Positions 39,930 through 51,214 are shown, numbered from the stretch's first letter. The stretch: DNA of 64,000 bases from Montanilutibacter psychrotolerans (GCF_003719825.1 NZ_RIBS01000003.1:372001-436000), one strand, 5' to 3'. The notes: generated by a model from the letters alone, not told the origin. Numbers and translations are program-made.

Positions 39930-40688
39930 TCATCGCGTGGCGGGCAGTTCCAGCACCTGCGATTGCAGGTCGTGCAGAATCTCGAAGTCGCCCGGCTGCC
40001 AGGTCTCGGCGCTGCTGCCGCGATAGTGCCGGTGGAAAGCGCGCATCGCGGCGGTGGGGTCGCGCAGGTCGTATCCGATCACGGCCATCGCCAACCAGGG
40101 ATCGAATCCCGCCGGCGGCGGCGCCGGCGCGTCGCGTGGCCACAACCCGAACCCGGCCTGCGCCAACCGTTGCCAGGGGAACTGCGTGCTCGGATCGTCC
40201 TTGCGCGTGGGCGCGATGTCGCCATGGCCGATCACGAAACGCGGCTGGATGCGCAATCGCGCGCTGATGTCGGCGAGCAGGCGCAACAGCGACTGCAGTT
40301 GCGCCTCGCTGAAGGGCTCGCTGCCGTCGTTGTCCAGCTCGATGCCGATCGAACTGGAGTTGAGGTCGTCGATGCCGGCCCACCGGCTGCCACCGGCGTG
40401 CCAGGCGCGGGCATCCTCGGCCACCAGCTGGAGCACGCGACCGTCCTCGCCGATCAGGTAGTGCGCGCTCACCGGGCCGCCCGAGTTCACGCTCTTGAGG
40501 GTTCGCAGGGCCTCGTCGACGCTGTCCATCGACGTGTGATGCAGCACGACCGCGCGGGCGCGTCGCGCGTCGAAGTTCGACGAGCCCTGCCATTGCGCCA
40601 TCGGGTTGCGCAGCGGCGCGGTGGTGCAGGCCACAAGGCCTGCGGAAAGCAGCGAGACAAGCGCAAGGCGTAACGGATTCATGGTCAT
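39930..40688 (-). CDS. N-acetylmuramoyl-L-alanine amidase (AmpD/Amidase_2 lipoprotein)
   Basis: Zinc amidase of about 252 residues with a lipoprotein signal (LLSAGLVACTT, cysteine near residue 19). Amidase motifs are VVLHHTSMDS near 44, SAHYLIGEDG near 70, and FVIGHGDIAPTRKDDPSTQFPW near 155, with the His and Asp zinc ligands. It should cleave N-acetylmuramoyl-L-alanine bonds at the inner face of the outer membrane during peptidoglycan recycling. Starts at 40688 or 40682 are both possible. Confidence 0.92.
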   Translation of the reverse strand: MTMNPLRLALVSLLSAGLVACTTAPLRNPMAQWQGSSNFDARRARAVVLHHTSMDSVDEALRTLKSVNSGGPVSAHYLIGEDGRVLQLVAEDARAWHAGGSRWAGIDDLNSSSIGIELDNDGSEPFSEAQLQSLLRLLADISARLRIQPRFVIGHGDIAPTRKDDPSTQFPWQRLAQAGFGLWPRDAPAPPPAGFDPWLAMAVIGYDLRDPTAAMRAFHRHYRGSSAETWQPGDFEILHDLQSQVLELPATR

Positions 40689-40945
40689 CGGCAGATTGAT
40701 GCGAGCGCACACCCTAAGCCAATCGCGCCTTCGGCGGCACGTGCATCCCCGATGCGCGTGCCACCGGCGTGATGTTCCGGACGCGGGACGGTGTATCCCC
40801 GAATTCCGCCCTTTTGTGGGCGTTGCCGACACCCACTTAGTTCTCGCAGCGATGGCTGTCCAGGCACTTCGCCGGGGCCCATCGCACGGACCGTCGCCGA
40901 CACCCTCCCCCAGTCGCGATGTCCGTCGCAGGAGTCAGAGCAACC

Positions 40946-41497
40946 ATGAAGCACAACAACAATCAGCCCCGTACCGCGCTGCTGCGCACCGTGCTTGCCG
41001 TGCTCGTCGGCGCCGCCGCCTTCGGCGCGCAGGCGTCCGAGCAACCGGGCTTCTATGCCGGCGCCGGCGTCGGTCAGTCGTTTGTCGATGAAACCGGCTA
41101 CGACGACGAGGACACCGCGTTCTCGGCGTTCGGCGGCTACCAGTTCAACCGTCACTTCGCCCTCGAAGCCGGCTATGCCGATTTCGGCAAGATCGAGCCG
41201 GAGTTCCTTCTGGGCAGCGATCTGGAAGGCAGCTCGGCCTATCTGACGGCAGTGGCCAGCGTGCCGTTCACCGACAATTTCTCCGGTTACGCAAAAGCCG
41301 GCGTGCATCGCTGGGACGTCGACAGCGACCTGCCGGTCCTTGGCAGCCGCGAGGACACCGGCACCGATCCCACCTACGGCCTGGGCCTGCAGTACCGGTT
41401 CACCGACAACGTCGCGCTGCGCGGTGAGTACAGCCGCTTCGAAGTCGAAGACACCGACGTCGATCTGGCCCAGTTGCAGGTGCGCTTCGATTTCTGA
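40946..41497 (+). CDS. Small outer-membrane beta-barrel protein
   Basis: A 183-residue protein with signal peptide ending AQAS (about residue 31) and an eight-strand barrel pattern: FYAGAGVGQSF, FGGYQFNRHFALEAGYADFG, GYAKAGVHRWD, YGLGLQYRFTDNVALRGEYSRF and terminal LQVRFDF with the C-terminal Phe needed for BAM insertion. It resembles OmpA-like/OprG-like transmembrane domains. AGGAG lies about 11 nt upstream of the ATG. It is followed by a strong terminator. Confidence 0.9.
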   Translation: MKHNNNQPRTALLRTVLAVLVGAAAFGAQASEQPGFYAGAGVGQSFVDETGYDDEDTAFSAFGGYQFNRHFALEAGYADFGKIEPEFLLGSDLEGSSAYLTAVASVPFTDNFSGYAKAGVHRWDVDSDLPVLGSREDTGTDPTYGLGLQYRFTDNVALRGEYSRFEVEDTDVDLAQLQVRFDF

Positions 41498-41514
41498 CGT
41501 GCACCGTGACAGTG

Positions 41515-41544
41515 AAAAGCCGACGGCCCACGCCGTCGGCTTTT
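41515..41544. terminator. Rho-independent terminator after the barrel gene
   Basis: A 13-bp perfect stem AAAAGCCGACGGC with a CCAC loop and a T4 tail, 17 nt after the stop. Confidence 0.9.
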
Positions 41545-41687
41545 GCGCGTCGAGCGTTCGCGCCACGCGATCACCGGACAACACGCGCACCCGCCCATCG
41601 CGAGCGCGCGTGTTGCCGCCTTTCAGACGACCGGACCCGCGCGGCTATCCTTGACGCCGTTTGCGGCGACCACCTCCAGGAGGATCG

Positions 41688-42062
41688 ATGGATCGGCACC
41701 AGTTGCAGGCGTTCTGCGCCGCGCTGCCCGGCACCACCACGCGTCTGTATGACGACGCACGCAACGTGCTGGTGTTTTCGCTCGACGGCAAGCAGTTCGC
41801 CTATTTCAAGACCAGCGAACCCGAGCGTTGGCGCTTCAGTTTCCGCGTCAGCCCGGACCGCTTCCTGGAGCTGACCGACGTTCCCGGCATCAAGCCCGCG
41901 CGCTGGATGGCACGCTTCCACTGGGTGACGGTGGTCGACGTGCGCAGCGTGCCGGACGACTACCTGACGGAGCTGGTGACGTGGTCCTACCGTCGGGCGC
42001 TGGGCACGTTGAGCAAGGCCAAGCAGGCGCGGCTTCTGCAGCCCGATGGCGCGGCCGGCTGA
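41688..42062 (+). CDS. MmcQ/YjbR family protein
   Basis: A 124-residue protein of the MmcQ/YjbR double-wing fold: N-terminal LYDDARNVLVFSLDGKQFAYFKT, central FSFRVSPDRFLELTDVPGIKPARWMARFHWVTV, and C-terminal SYRRALGTLSKAKQ. Family proteins are thought to bind DNA but are uncharacterised. AGGAGG ends 5 nt before the ATG at 41688. Confidence 0.9.
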   Translation: MDRHQLQAFCAALPGTTTRLYDDARNVLVFSLDGKQFAYFKTSEPERWRFSFRVSPDRFLELTDVPGIKPARWMARFHWVTVVDVRSVPDDYLTELVTWSYRRALGTLSKAKQARLLQPDGAAG

Positions 42063-42164
42063 TCCAGACACGGCGTTCGGCATTCGTCATCGTCATGCTG
42101 CTGGCGGCAGCACAATGACCAGTGACGTCGCGCCGGTCCCTTCTCGACCGCGCGCGTCGCGCGA

Positions 42165-43622
42165 TCAGCGCGCCAGGTCGCCGTACTCGGTGTAGATCAC
42201 ACGCTGCACGGCGCCCGCGGGAATCGCATCGCCCGGCTTGAGCTCGGCCGCGCCCGGCAACACCACCGCGCGGCCTTCGGCCTGGGGTCGCGAGACCTGC
42301 ACGACCTGGTCCATGTCGGGCGGCCCTTCGAGACGGTGGGCGAGGAAATGTTCGCTGCCGCGACCGAAACCAATCCACTGCGCCGGTTCGGGCGAGCTGC
42401 CGGGCTCGAAGCGACGGAACTGCACGACGTCTGCAACCCGGACCTCGATGTCCGACAGGATCGTGGTTCCGCCGCGCTCGAAGTGGCCGCGATACAGGTC
42501 GGCGCGGAAGCTGCCGCCCTGCTGGATCGTTGTCGGCAGCACCCATTGCGCTGTGGGCGCCAGGGTGTACACCGCACCGGGATGGCGGGCGGCGTCGGCG
42601 CGGTAGGCGGCGAGCACCTCGCCCGACAGTCCGGCCTCGAAGATCAACTGGTAGTTGTGCGGACTGTGGAACATCGGCAGGTGCGACAGATAGACCACGT
42701 CCGTGCCGACCACCAGCATGCCGTGCGTGTTGGGCGCGTCGCTCGGTGGCGTGGCGATGATGCGCTGCAGGACGAAATCGTCGTGGACGTCCGCGTGCAG
42801 GAAGTCGCCCAGCGTCGAGGTCGTCGCGGCCACCTCGTCGATCTGCGCCATGCCCAGCGCAAGGGCGTGCTCTTCGGGCTGGAACGCGGTCCCCAGCGGG
42901 TACATGCGCCGCGCCGTTGCGGTCATCTCGATGTGCGCGCCGAGCACCTGGTCGACGCGGTGAGCAGCGGCAAACGCGGCCAGCCGCTGGGCGCTCGCGC
43001 GGTACGCAGGCCAGTCACGGATCGTCAGAAGGCCCGGATACAACGAATCGCCCGTGAACAGACTGCCGGTGACGGGGTCGTACACCGCGATGTGCGCCGG
43101 CTCATGGCCCGGTATCGGCAGGACGGTCATCGCGCGCTCGCCCAGATCGAAGTTGGCCTCGCCATCGGGCCAGCGATCCAGGCCGAAGAACTTGGCCACG
43201 TCCTGCGCGGTGCTGCCGACGATGCGCGTATCGGGACGATCGCGGAACTGTGCGTCGCCGAAGACGTGGTCGCGATGAGCGTGCGTGTGCGCCACCACCA
43301 GCGGGAAGTGCGCCCTGCCGTGCGCTCGAGCCCATTGCGCAAGCAGGCCATCGACCGTTTCGCGCAGCGGCAGCGAATGCCCCTGCACGGGCTCCGCGCC
43401 GGAATCGAGCAGCAGCGCGCGTTCGGCGCCGGCGATGAGGTACAGGAACGGCGCCTCGGCGTTGCTGCGCTTGGACTGGCGCAACACCCAAAACCCGGGT
43501 GCGGCCTCGTGCACCTGCAGCGCCGGCTCGCCGGCGGCGCCGTGCACCCACTGTCGCGGCAGTTCCAGCGCCAAGGCGTCGACCGGAAGCAACAGGCAGA
43601 GCAGCAACAGGACGCAGCGCAT
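42165..43622 (-). CDS. Secreted metallo-beta-lactamase-fold hydrolase with extra C-terminal domain
   Basis: A 485-residue exported protein, signal peptide ending DALA (about residue 18). The N-terminal MBL fold (residues about 40-235) has HTHAHRDH (HxHxDH-type metal site) near 112, IPGHEPAHIAVYD near 170 and the GDSLYPG loop near 190. Residues about 290-440 form a second domain not seen in simple MBL hydrolases (MLVVGTDVVYLSHLPMFHSPHNYQLIFEAGLSG). The MBL site should bind two metal ions; the substrate is unknown. An upstream region without gene precedes it. Confidence 0.85.
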   Translation of the reverse strand: MRCVLLLLCLLLPVDALALELPRQWVHGAAGEPALQVHEAAPGFWVLRQSKRSNAEAPFLYLIAGAERALLLDSGAEPVQGHSLPLRETVDGLLAQWARAHGRAHFPLVVAHTHAHRDHVFGDAQFRDRPDTRIVGSTAQDVAKFFGLDRWPDGEANFDLGERAMTVLPIPGHEPAHIAVYDPVTGSLFTGDSLYPGLLTIRDWPAYRASAQRLAAFAAAHRVDQVLGAHIEMTATARRMYPLGTAFQPEEHALALGMAQIDEVAATTSTLGDFLHADVHDDFVLQRIIATPPSDAPNTHGMLVVGTDVVYLSHLPMFHSPHNYQLIFEAGLSGEVLAAYRADAARHPGAVYTLAPTAQWVLPTTIQQGGSFRADLYRGHFERGGTTILSDIEVRVADVVQFRRFEPGSSPEPAQWIGFGRGSEHFLAHRLEGPPDMDQVVQVSRPQAEGRAVVLPGAAELKPGDAIPAGAVQRVIYTEYGDLAR

Positions 43623-43764
43623 GGCGTGGTGACCGGAGTTGGCGAGAACGCGATGTTAGCGCGGGCCACCGGCGCGCCCTCGACGGCAGCCATCGACCGC
43701 ACTGGACGTGCCGACCCGGTCCGGTATCGCCCGGACCGCCATCGCGCCCCGCGCCAGCGCTCGG

Positions 43765-44181
43765 TCAGTTCGGCGGGTGGGGACGCAGCGCGGTGTCCGA
43801 AGGGAACTGCGCACGGCCGGGCAGCGACGACAACGCAATGCGATTCGGGGTCTTGGGCTGCGACTGGTCCTGCGCCGCGGCGGCGCCGCGCTGGGTGGCC
43901 TTGTGCGGGATGTGCCAGAGCTCATCGGGCGAGTAGTAGGACACGCCGCGCGTCCAGCGCGCATGCCCACTCTTGGCAGCCTCCGGGATAGCCAGCCGGT
44001 CCTGGCCACGCGTCAGGTACAGCGGCGTCCACAGGCCGCCCTTGGCATCGGCCGACAGGCAGACGAAGTAATGCTGCGCGGCCACCGCATCATCGGGCTC
44101 GACGGTGTGGCTGGCGCCAAATCTGAGCAATTCTTCGGGGTACATGTGCAGCACCAGACCGGGTCCGTAAACGTGCGACAT
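43765..44181 (-). CDS. Small hypothetical protein
   Basis: A 138-residue soluble protein starting MSHVYGPGLVLHMYPEEL, with a compact first 85 residues (HYFVCLSADAKGGLWTPLYLTRGQDRLAIPEAAKSGHARWTRG, YYSPDELWHIPHKA) and a Pro/Gln-rich tail. It looks like an SH3-barrel-like small domain, but no family is recognised. The frame extends to 44196; the ATG at 44181 is preferred for its position. Confidence 0.6.
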   Translation of the reverse strand: MSHVYGPGLVLHMYPEELLRFGASHTVEPDDAVAAQHYFVCLSADAKGGLWTPLYLTRGQDRLAIPEAAKSGHARWTRGVSYYSPDELWHIPHKATQRGAAAAQDQSQPKTPNRIALSSLPGRAQFPSDTALRPHPPN

Positions 44182-44336
44182 TCGATTGCCCTGCAACGAC
44201 GCGTAGGTAGTAACGCACCTGCATCCTAGCCCTGTTTTCCCGGCACGGGCAGCGGGCGCGGGCCCTGGCCGCCGGGCGGCGCGGCGGTCGCCCGCCCGCG
44301 CCGCTGGACGATCTTTGCGCAGGACGAAGCAATCGA

Positions 44337-45003
44337 TCAGTCGTTACCCGCCGTTTCGTCGCCGTAGAACTTCAGCCCGATCCGGATGCGGTCTCGGCCC
44401 TGTTCGCGGCGGTGCCGGTTGCTGTCGCGCAACGAGTAGACGCATCCGCAATATTCCTGCTGGTAGAAGCGCTCGCGCTTGCTGATCTCCACCATGCGCT
44501 GGCTTCCGCCGCCCTTGCGCCAGTTGTAGTCCCAGTACGTGAGGCCGTCGTACGGCGCGGCCGCGCGTACGCCGCTGCCGGTGATCTGCGCCATGTCCTT
44601 CCAGCGCGAGATGCCCAGCGAGCTGGTCATCACCGGGAAGCCGTGCTCGTGGGCGTACAGCGCGGTGCGTTCGAAAACGCATGTCGAAGCACATCGTGCA
44701 GCGCACGCCTCGTTCGGGCGCGTCCTCCATTCCCTTGGCGCGTGCGAACCAGTTGTCGGTATCGTAGTCGCCATCGACGAAGGGCACGCCGTGCTGTTGC
44801 GCGAAGCGGATGTTCTCCTGCTTGCGCAGCTCGTACTCCTTCACCGGGTGGATGTTGGGGTTGTAGAAGTACACGGTGTAGTCGATGCCCGATGCGACAA
44901 AGGCCTCCATCAGCTCGCCCGAGCACGGCGCGCAGCACGAGTGCAGCAGGAGCCTGTCGCCGCCGCCGGGCAGCACCAGCCGCTCGCGCTCGACCGCGCT
45001 CAT
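44337..45003 (-). pseudogene. queH: queH (epoxyqueuosine reductase), frameshifted
   Basis: The N-terminal half (45003 to about 44678) reads [39 protein letters not shown] and [10 protein letters not shown], then loses homology. One base earlier or later in an A4 tract (44674-44677; T4 on the coding strand) the other frame continues with [41 protein letters not shown] and [20 protein letters not shown] to a stop at 44337. Both halves together are a complete QueH, which reduces epoxyqueuosine to queuosine in tRNA. One extra base breaks it: sequencing error, phase variation or real decay. Confidence 0.88.
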
Positions 45004-45890
45004 ACGTCCTTGGCCACCAGCTTGACCACGCTGGAGAAGTCCAGCCCGCCGTTACCGGCGCGGCTGTTCATCGCGTAGAGATTTCGCGCCAGTTCCCCCA
45101 GCGGAATCGACGCGCCGACGCCCATCGCCGCCTCCGCCGCCAGGCCGAGGTCCTTGAGCATGAGGTCGTTGCCGAAGCCGCCGGTGTAACCGCGCGACGC
45201 GGGTGCGTTTTCGAGCACGCCCGGCCATGGGTTGCACACTTCGGTGGCCCAGCTGCGGCTGGTGCTGACGGCCATCATCTGCGACAGCACCTTGGGCTCC
45301 AGCCCGTGCGCGACGCCCAGTGCCAGCGCCTCACCGGTCACCGCCATGATCGCGCCCAGCGCCATGTTGTTGCAAAGCTTGGCGACCTGTCCGGCGCCGC
45401 TGTCGCCGACGTGGAAGATGTTGCGACCCATCGACTCCAGCACCGGCCGCGCGCGTTCCAGCGCCTGCGCGTGGCCGCCGACAATGAAGGTCAACGTGCC
45501 GGCGGCGGCGCCGGCGGTACCGCCGGAAACCGGCGCGTCGATCATCGCCAGCCCACGAGCGGCCGCGGCGTCGGCGACCTTCTTCGCCGACGCAGGAGCA
45601 ATCGTGCTGCAGTCAATGACCAGCGCGCCGGCGGGAATCGCCGCCAGCAAGCCGCCGTCGCCGAGGTACAGACCTTCCACATGGCGACTGGCGGGCAGCA
45701 TCGACACCACGACCTCGGCATCGACCACCGCGGCATGCGCGTCGCTGGCCGCCACCGCGCCCGCGGTGACGGCGGCGTCGATGGCAGGCTGGCTCAGGTC
45801 GTACACGCACACCGAGTGCCCGGCCTTGAGCAGGTTGGCGGCCATCGGCCCGCCCATGTTGCCCAGTCCGATGAAGGCGATGCGGCTCAT
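45000..45890 (-). CDS. mmsB: 3-hydroxyisobutyrate dehydrogenase
   Basis: NAD-dependent enzyme of 296 residues in valine catabolism, oxidising 3-hydroxyisobutyrate to methylmalonate semialdehyde, the substrate of Mms[11 protein letters not shown] (residues 8-17) is the nucleotide-binding signature, DAPVSGG near 118 the substrate loop, and GQVAKLCNN near 166 carries the catalytic Lys. It overlaps the hydrolase gene upstream and queH downstream by 4 nt each. Confidence 0.94.
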   Translation of the reverse strand: MSRIAFIGLGNMGGPMAANLLKAGHSVCVYDLSQPAIDAAVTAGAVAASDAHAAVVDAEVVVSMLPASRHVEGLYLGDGGLLAAIPAGALVIDCSTIAPASAKKVADAAAARGLAMIDAPVSGGTAGAAAGTLTFIVGGHAQALERARPVLESMGRNIFHVGDSGAGQVAKLCNNMALGAIMAVTGEALALGVAHGLEPKVLSQMMAVSTSRSWATEVCNPWPGVLENAPASRGYTGGFGNDLMLKDLGLAAEAAMGVGASIPLGELARNLYAMNSRAGNGGLDFSSVVKLVAKDV

Positions 45891-47083
45891 GCGGTTGCTC
45901 CTGCGAGGTGGTTGGCACCCAGCGTGGCCAGCGGATGCCGGTCCTGCGGCCACGGTGCGATGAGGAAGTCGGCGGCCCAGGCGGGCGTGGCGTCTGCCAG
46001 CGTTGCCGGGTTCCAACGCGGCGCCCGATCCTTGTCGATCAGCAGGGCCCGGATGCCTTCGGCGAAGTCGCCGTGTGCGGCGCAGTGCAACGACACCAGG
46101 TACTCCAGGCGGAACGTGTCGGCCAACGACAACGTCGCCGCGCGTCGTTGCAGTTCGAACGCCAGGCGTGCCGAGCCAGGCGCGCCGGCGGCCAGTGTCT
46201 GCCGCGCGGCAACCAGCCAGGTGTCGTCGGTGTTGAGTGCGGTGATGCCGGCAACGACCGCGTCGAGGTCGTCGGACGCGCACAGCTGGGCGATCCGTTC
46301 ACGGTTCGCCTGCAGCGGACCCGGTGCCGGCGTCTGCGCCAGTCCGGTCAGAAGCGCGCTCAATTGCGCGTGGTTGTCGCCGGCATCGTCGGACCACGCC
46401 TGTCGGCCCATCGTTGCCAGCACCGCATCACGCTGCGCTTCGGCCAGTTGGTGATCGGCCAGACCGGCATGGATCGCGTCGCCGCCGTTGAGCGGTGCGC
46501 CGGTCAGGGCCAGGAACAGGCCAGCACGACCGGGCACGCGGTTGAGCAGCCAGCTGCCGCCGACGTCCGGATACAGCCCAACGGTGATCTCGGGCATTGC
46601 CAGCTTCGATCGCTCGGTGACCACTCGGTGGCTCGCGCCCGCCATCAAGCCGATGCCGCCACCCATGACGATGCCGTGGCCCCAGCACAGCACGGGTTTG
46701 GCGTAGGTGTGGATGCGGTGATCGAGGCGGTACTCGGTCTCGAAGAACTCGCGCGCGTAGGCGTTGTCACGAATGTCGGTGCTTCCCCGTTCGCGGTACT
46801 CGCGCATCGAGCGGTACAGGCCGTGCAGGTCGCCGCCGGCGCAGAACGCTTTCTCGCCCGCGCCCTGCAGCACCACCACCGCAATCGCGTCGTCGTCGGC
46901 CCAGCGCAACAGCTGCGCATCGAGTTGCCGCGCCATCTCCAGCGACAGGCCGTTGAGCGTCCTGGGCGCGTTGAGCGTGGCGATGCCGATGCGACGGCCG
47001 CCGCCGGCGGCGCGCTCTTCGAACAGCACCGGCGCCTCGACCACGGTCGGTTCGGGGGCCGTCGAGCCAGCCGTCCCGTTCAT
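45887..47083 (-). CDS. 3-hydroxyisobutyryl-CoA hydrolase (crotonase fold)
   Basis: Crotonase-superfamily protein of 398 residues, the length of the HIBCH subgroup rather than ordinary hydratases. KAFCAGGDLHGLY near 75, GHGIVMGGGIGLMAGASHR near 130 and MPEITVGLYPDVGGSWLLNR near 155, with the Glu and Asp typical of hydrolases, are clear. It releases 3-hydroxyisobutyrate from its CoA ester, directly before MmsB. Start at 47083 overlaps the enoyl-CoA hydratase stop by 4 nt. Confidence 0.9.
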   Translation of the reverse strand: MNGTAGSTAPEPTVVEAPVLFEERAAGGGRRIGIATLNAPRTLNGLSLEMARQLDAQLLRWADDDAIAVVVLQGAGEKAFCAGGDLHGLYRSMREYRERGSTDIRDNAYAREFFETEYRLDHRIHTYAKPVLCWGHGIVMGGGIGLMAGASHRVVTERSKLAMPEITVGLYPDVGGSWLLNRVPGRAGLFLALTGAPLNGGDAIHAGLADHQLAEAQRDAVLATMGRQAWSDDAGDNHAQLSALLTGLAQTPAPGPLQANRERIAQLCASDDLDAVVAGITALNTDDTWLVAARQTLAAGAPGSARLAFELQRRAATLSLADTFRLEYLVSLHCAAHGDFAEGIRALLIDKDRAPRWNPATLADATPAWAADFLIAPWPQDRHPLATLGANHLAGATA

Positions 47084-47877
47084 GCATTCATCCATTGCGC
47101 GGCGCGCCTTTCGAGGAAGGCGGACACGCCCTCCTTCTGGTCGGCGGTGTCGAACAGGTCGACGAACGCCTCGCGCTCGCTGACCAGCGCGGTAGCGTGC
47201 GACTGGGTGCGGGTGGCCTGCACCAGCGCCTTGCACACGGCGATGCTGGTCGGGCTCTGCTTGCCGGCCTGCTGCGCCCACTGGATCGCACGCGCCTTTG
47301 CTTCGCCCTTGCCGACCACTTCCTCGACCAGGCCAATGCGCAGCGCCGTCGCGGCGTCCACGCGCTCGCCCAGCAGGATCATGCGCTTGGCCCAACCCTC
47401 GCCCACCACGCGCGGCAGGTTCTGGCTGCCGCCGCCGCAGGGCAGCAGGCCGACAGTCGCTTCGGGCAGCGCCAGTTGCGCGTGTTCTTCGGCGATGCGC
47501 AGGTCGCAGGCCAAGGCGCACTCCAGCCCGCCGCCCATCGCGTACCCGTTGATTGCGGCGATGCTGACCCCGCGGAACGCGCTCAGGGTCTCGAACGCCT
47601 CACCGAATCGGCGCGCGGCGACACGTGCCACGCCCTTGTCGCCATCGGCGAACTGCTTGAGGTCGGCGCCGGCGGAAAAGAACTTCTCGCCCTCACCGGT
47701 GATCACCAGTGCGTAGACGTCACGGTCGGCATTGAGCCCGGTGACGAGGTCGCGCAATGCCGCCAGGCTGTCGACGGTCCACGTGTTGGCCGGCGGGTTG
47801 GTGAGGGTGACGACGGCGACGTTGCCCTCGATCTCAAGCTTCAGGCCGGTGTGCGGCTTTTCCCGGTACGCAGTCAT
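47080..47877 (-). CDS. Enoyl-CoA hydratase (methacrylyl-CoA hydration)
   Basis: Crotonase-family hydratase of 265 residues: KFFSAGADLKQF near residue 63, GYAMGGGLECALACDLRIA near 108 (oxyanion hole), and PEATVGLLPCGGGSQNLPR near 135. In the valine pathway it hydrates methacrylyl-CoA to 3-hydroxyisobutyryl-CoA. The second catalytic Glu of classical hydratases is replaced in the LLPCGGG loop, as in several subgroup members, so a variant activity is possible. Overlaps both neighbours by 4 nt. Confidence 0.9.
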   Translation of the reverse strand: MTAYREKPHTGLKLEIEGNVAVVTLTNPPANTWTVDSLAALRDLVTGLNADRDVYALVITGEGEKFFSAGADLKQFADGDKGVARVAARRFGEAFETLSAFRGVSIAAINGYAMGGGLECALACDLRIAEEHAQLALPEATVGLLPCGGGSQNLPRVVGEGWAKRMILLGERVDAATALRIGLVEEVVGKGEAKARAIQWAQQAGKQSPTSIAVCKALVQATRTQSHATALVSEREAFVDLFDTADQKEGVSAFLERRAAQWMNA

Positions 47878-49063
47878 CGCAATTCCTCTTCGGTGTTCAG
47901 CAGGTGGCGCGCGATGATCACGCGCATGATTTCGTTGGTGCCTTCCAGGATCTGGTGAACGCGGCAATCGCGCAGCAGACGCTCGATCGGGTACTCGCGG
48001 ATGTAGCCGTAGCCGCCGTGGATCTGCAGCGCCTCGTTGCAGATGGTGAACCCCGCATCGGTGGCGAAGCGCTTGGCCATGGCGCACCAAACGCTGGCGT
48101 CGGCGGTTCGCGCATCGAGCTTGCGCGCCGCGGTGTGCACCATCTGGCGCGCGGCTACCAGCTGGGTGGCCATGTCGGCAAGCTTGAACTGCAGCGCCTG
48201 GAACTGCGCGAGCTTGCGGCCGAACTGGCGGCGCTCGCCCATGTAGCGGCGCGCGGCGTCGAGCGCTCCCTGCGCGGCGCCCAGCGAGCAGGCGGCGATG
48301 TTGATGCGCCCGCCGTCGAGGCCCTTCATGGCGATCCGGAAGCCATCGCCTTCGTCGCCGAGCAGGTGGCCCGCGGGCACCCGCACGTCCTCGAAGGCGA
48401 TGCCGCGCGTGGGCTGGCTGTTCCAGCCCAGCTTCTCCTCCTTGCGACCGTAGGCGATCCCGGGAGCATCGGCGGGCACCGCGAACGCGCTGATGCCGCG
48501 TGCGCCGTCGTCGCCCGTTCGCGCCATCACCACCAGCATGTCGGTGACGCCCGCCCCGGAGATGAAGGCCTTGCTGCCGTTGATCACGTAGTGATCGCCG
48601 TCGCGCTGCGCTCGCGTGCGCAACGACGCCGCATCCGAGCCCGCGCCCGGTTCGGTGAGGCAGTACGAGGCGAGCTTTTGGCCACTGGCCAGCGACGGCC
48701 CCCAGGCCGCAAGCAGGGCCGGGCGTGCGTGTGCGGTGAGCATCCAGGTGGCCATGTTGTGGATGCTGATGAACGCGGCGGTGGACGGGTCGAGCGCGGC
48801 GAGTTCCTCGAACACGATCGCCGCGTCCAGGCGCGCCAGCCCCGATCCGCCGGCGGATTCGTCGGTGTAAAGCCCGCAGAAGCCCAGCTCGCCCGCCTTG
48901 GCGATCGCCTCGCGCGGGAACTCGCCATCGGCGTCCCAACGCGCCGCGTGCGGCGCGAGTTCGGCCAGGGCGAAATCGCGCGCGGCATCGCGGAACGCAA
49001 GCTGGTCCTCACTGAGCCCCGGCAACGGGTCCGTGGTCACGTGGATGTCCATGACCGCGGCCA

Positions 49064-49064
<1 letters not shown>
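47874..49064 (-). CDS. Acyl-CoA dehydrogenase (isobutyryl-CoA dehydrogenase-like)
   Basis: FAD enzyme of 396 residues that desaturates an acyl-CoA, here probably isobutyryl-CoA to methacrylyl-CoA. SYCLTEPGAGSDAASLRT near residue 138 is the FAD/substrate signature; QFGRKLAQFQALQFKLADMA near 285; IHGGYGYIREYPIERLLRD near 350; and the catalytic Glu in ILEGTNEIMR near 375. The ATG at 49064 overlaps the mmsA stop by one base; 49052 is a later alternative. Confidence 0.92.
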
Positions 49065-50587
<1,523 letters not shown>

Positions 50588-51072
50588 TGTCCTGCCTCCA
50601 TATCGCCCACCCGCGAATGCCCGGGTGTTGCGGAGCAGGACGACGAATTCGAGGCAGGGGGAAGCAGCGCCGAATCGGCTCGCCCGGTTGCCCACCGCAA
50701 CACTCGAGTACTGACATCGCTGAGGATGTCCACCACGGGCCGGTCTCCGGGCTTGCGAGCGATGCAATCGCATCACCCCGACACCTTCCCGCGCGAACGC
50801 AGTGGTGGAACGTCGGGTGGTCTCGCCTACCGTTGCGGGGGCAGCGCCGGAATGGGATCGAACGATCCGCACCGGCTTCCCGTTTCACCCTGCGCGCCGG
50901 GATGGCGGCAGGACACCTGTGGTCGCCGCAGTTTAGGCACGCAACCGGTGCCGGACAAGTTTGCGGGCCGTACGGGGGCGTGTCGTATCGCGCTCTGTCA
51001 GGCGCAAGATGGGCGCGCGCAGTGCAGCCCATCGCGTTCGCCACTGCGCGCGGCGCGACTACGTCTGGCGGT

Positions 51073-51094
51073 CACATCTGACGGATCAGATGTG
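51073..51094. other. Perfect hairpin of unknown role
   Basis: Arms CACATCTGA and TCAGATGTG pair over 9 bp with a CGGA loop. No T-tract follows; it could be a regulator site for the valine operon or a weak terminator. Confidence 0.4.
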
Positions 51095-51144
51095 CGAATC
51101 CGATGCCTCAGGCGACGCGCAGCGGCCACCATGCCGATGACGTC

Positions 51145-51171
51145 GAACGCCACGGAATGCCCGTGGCGTTC
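51145..51171. terminator. Terminator-type hairpin after the reductase gene
   Basis: An 11-bp perfect stem GAACGCCACGG with an AATGC loop, 44 nt beyond the reductase stop on the minus strand. Confidence 0.65.
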
Positions 51172-51214
51172 TGATTGGCACCGTTGCGCACGACGCGCGC
51201 ACAGGCGCGCTGGA

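Larger units (their letters stand above)
50588..51214. other. Intergenic region between the valine operon and the reductase gene
   Basis: About 630 bp with no convincing gene. It should hold the valine operon promoter, but I could not identify -35/-10 or operator sites. Two clean hairpins are described separately near its right end. Confidence 0.5.
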
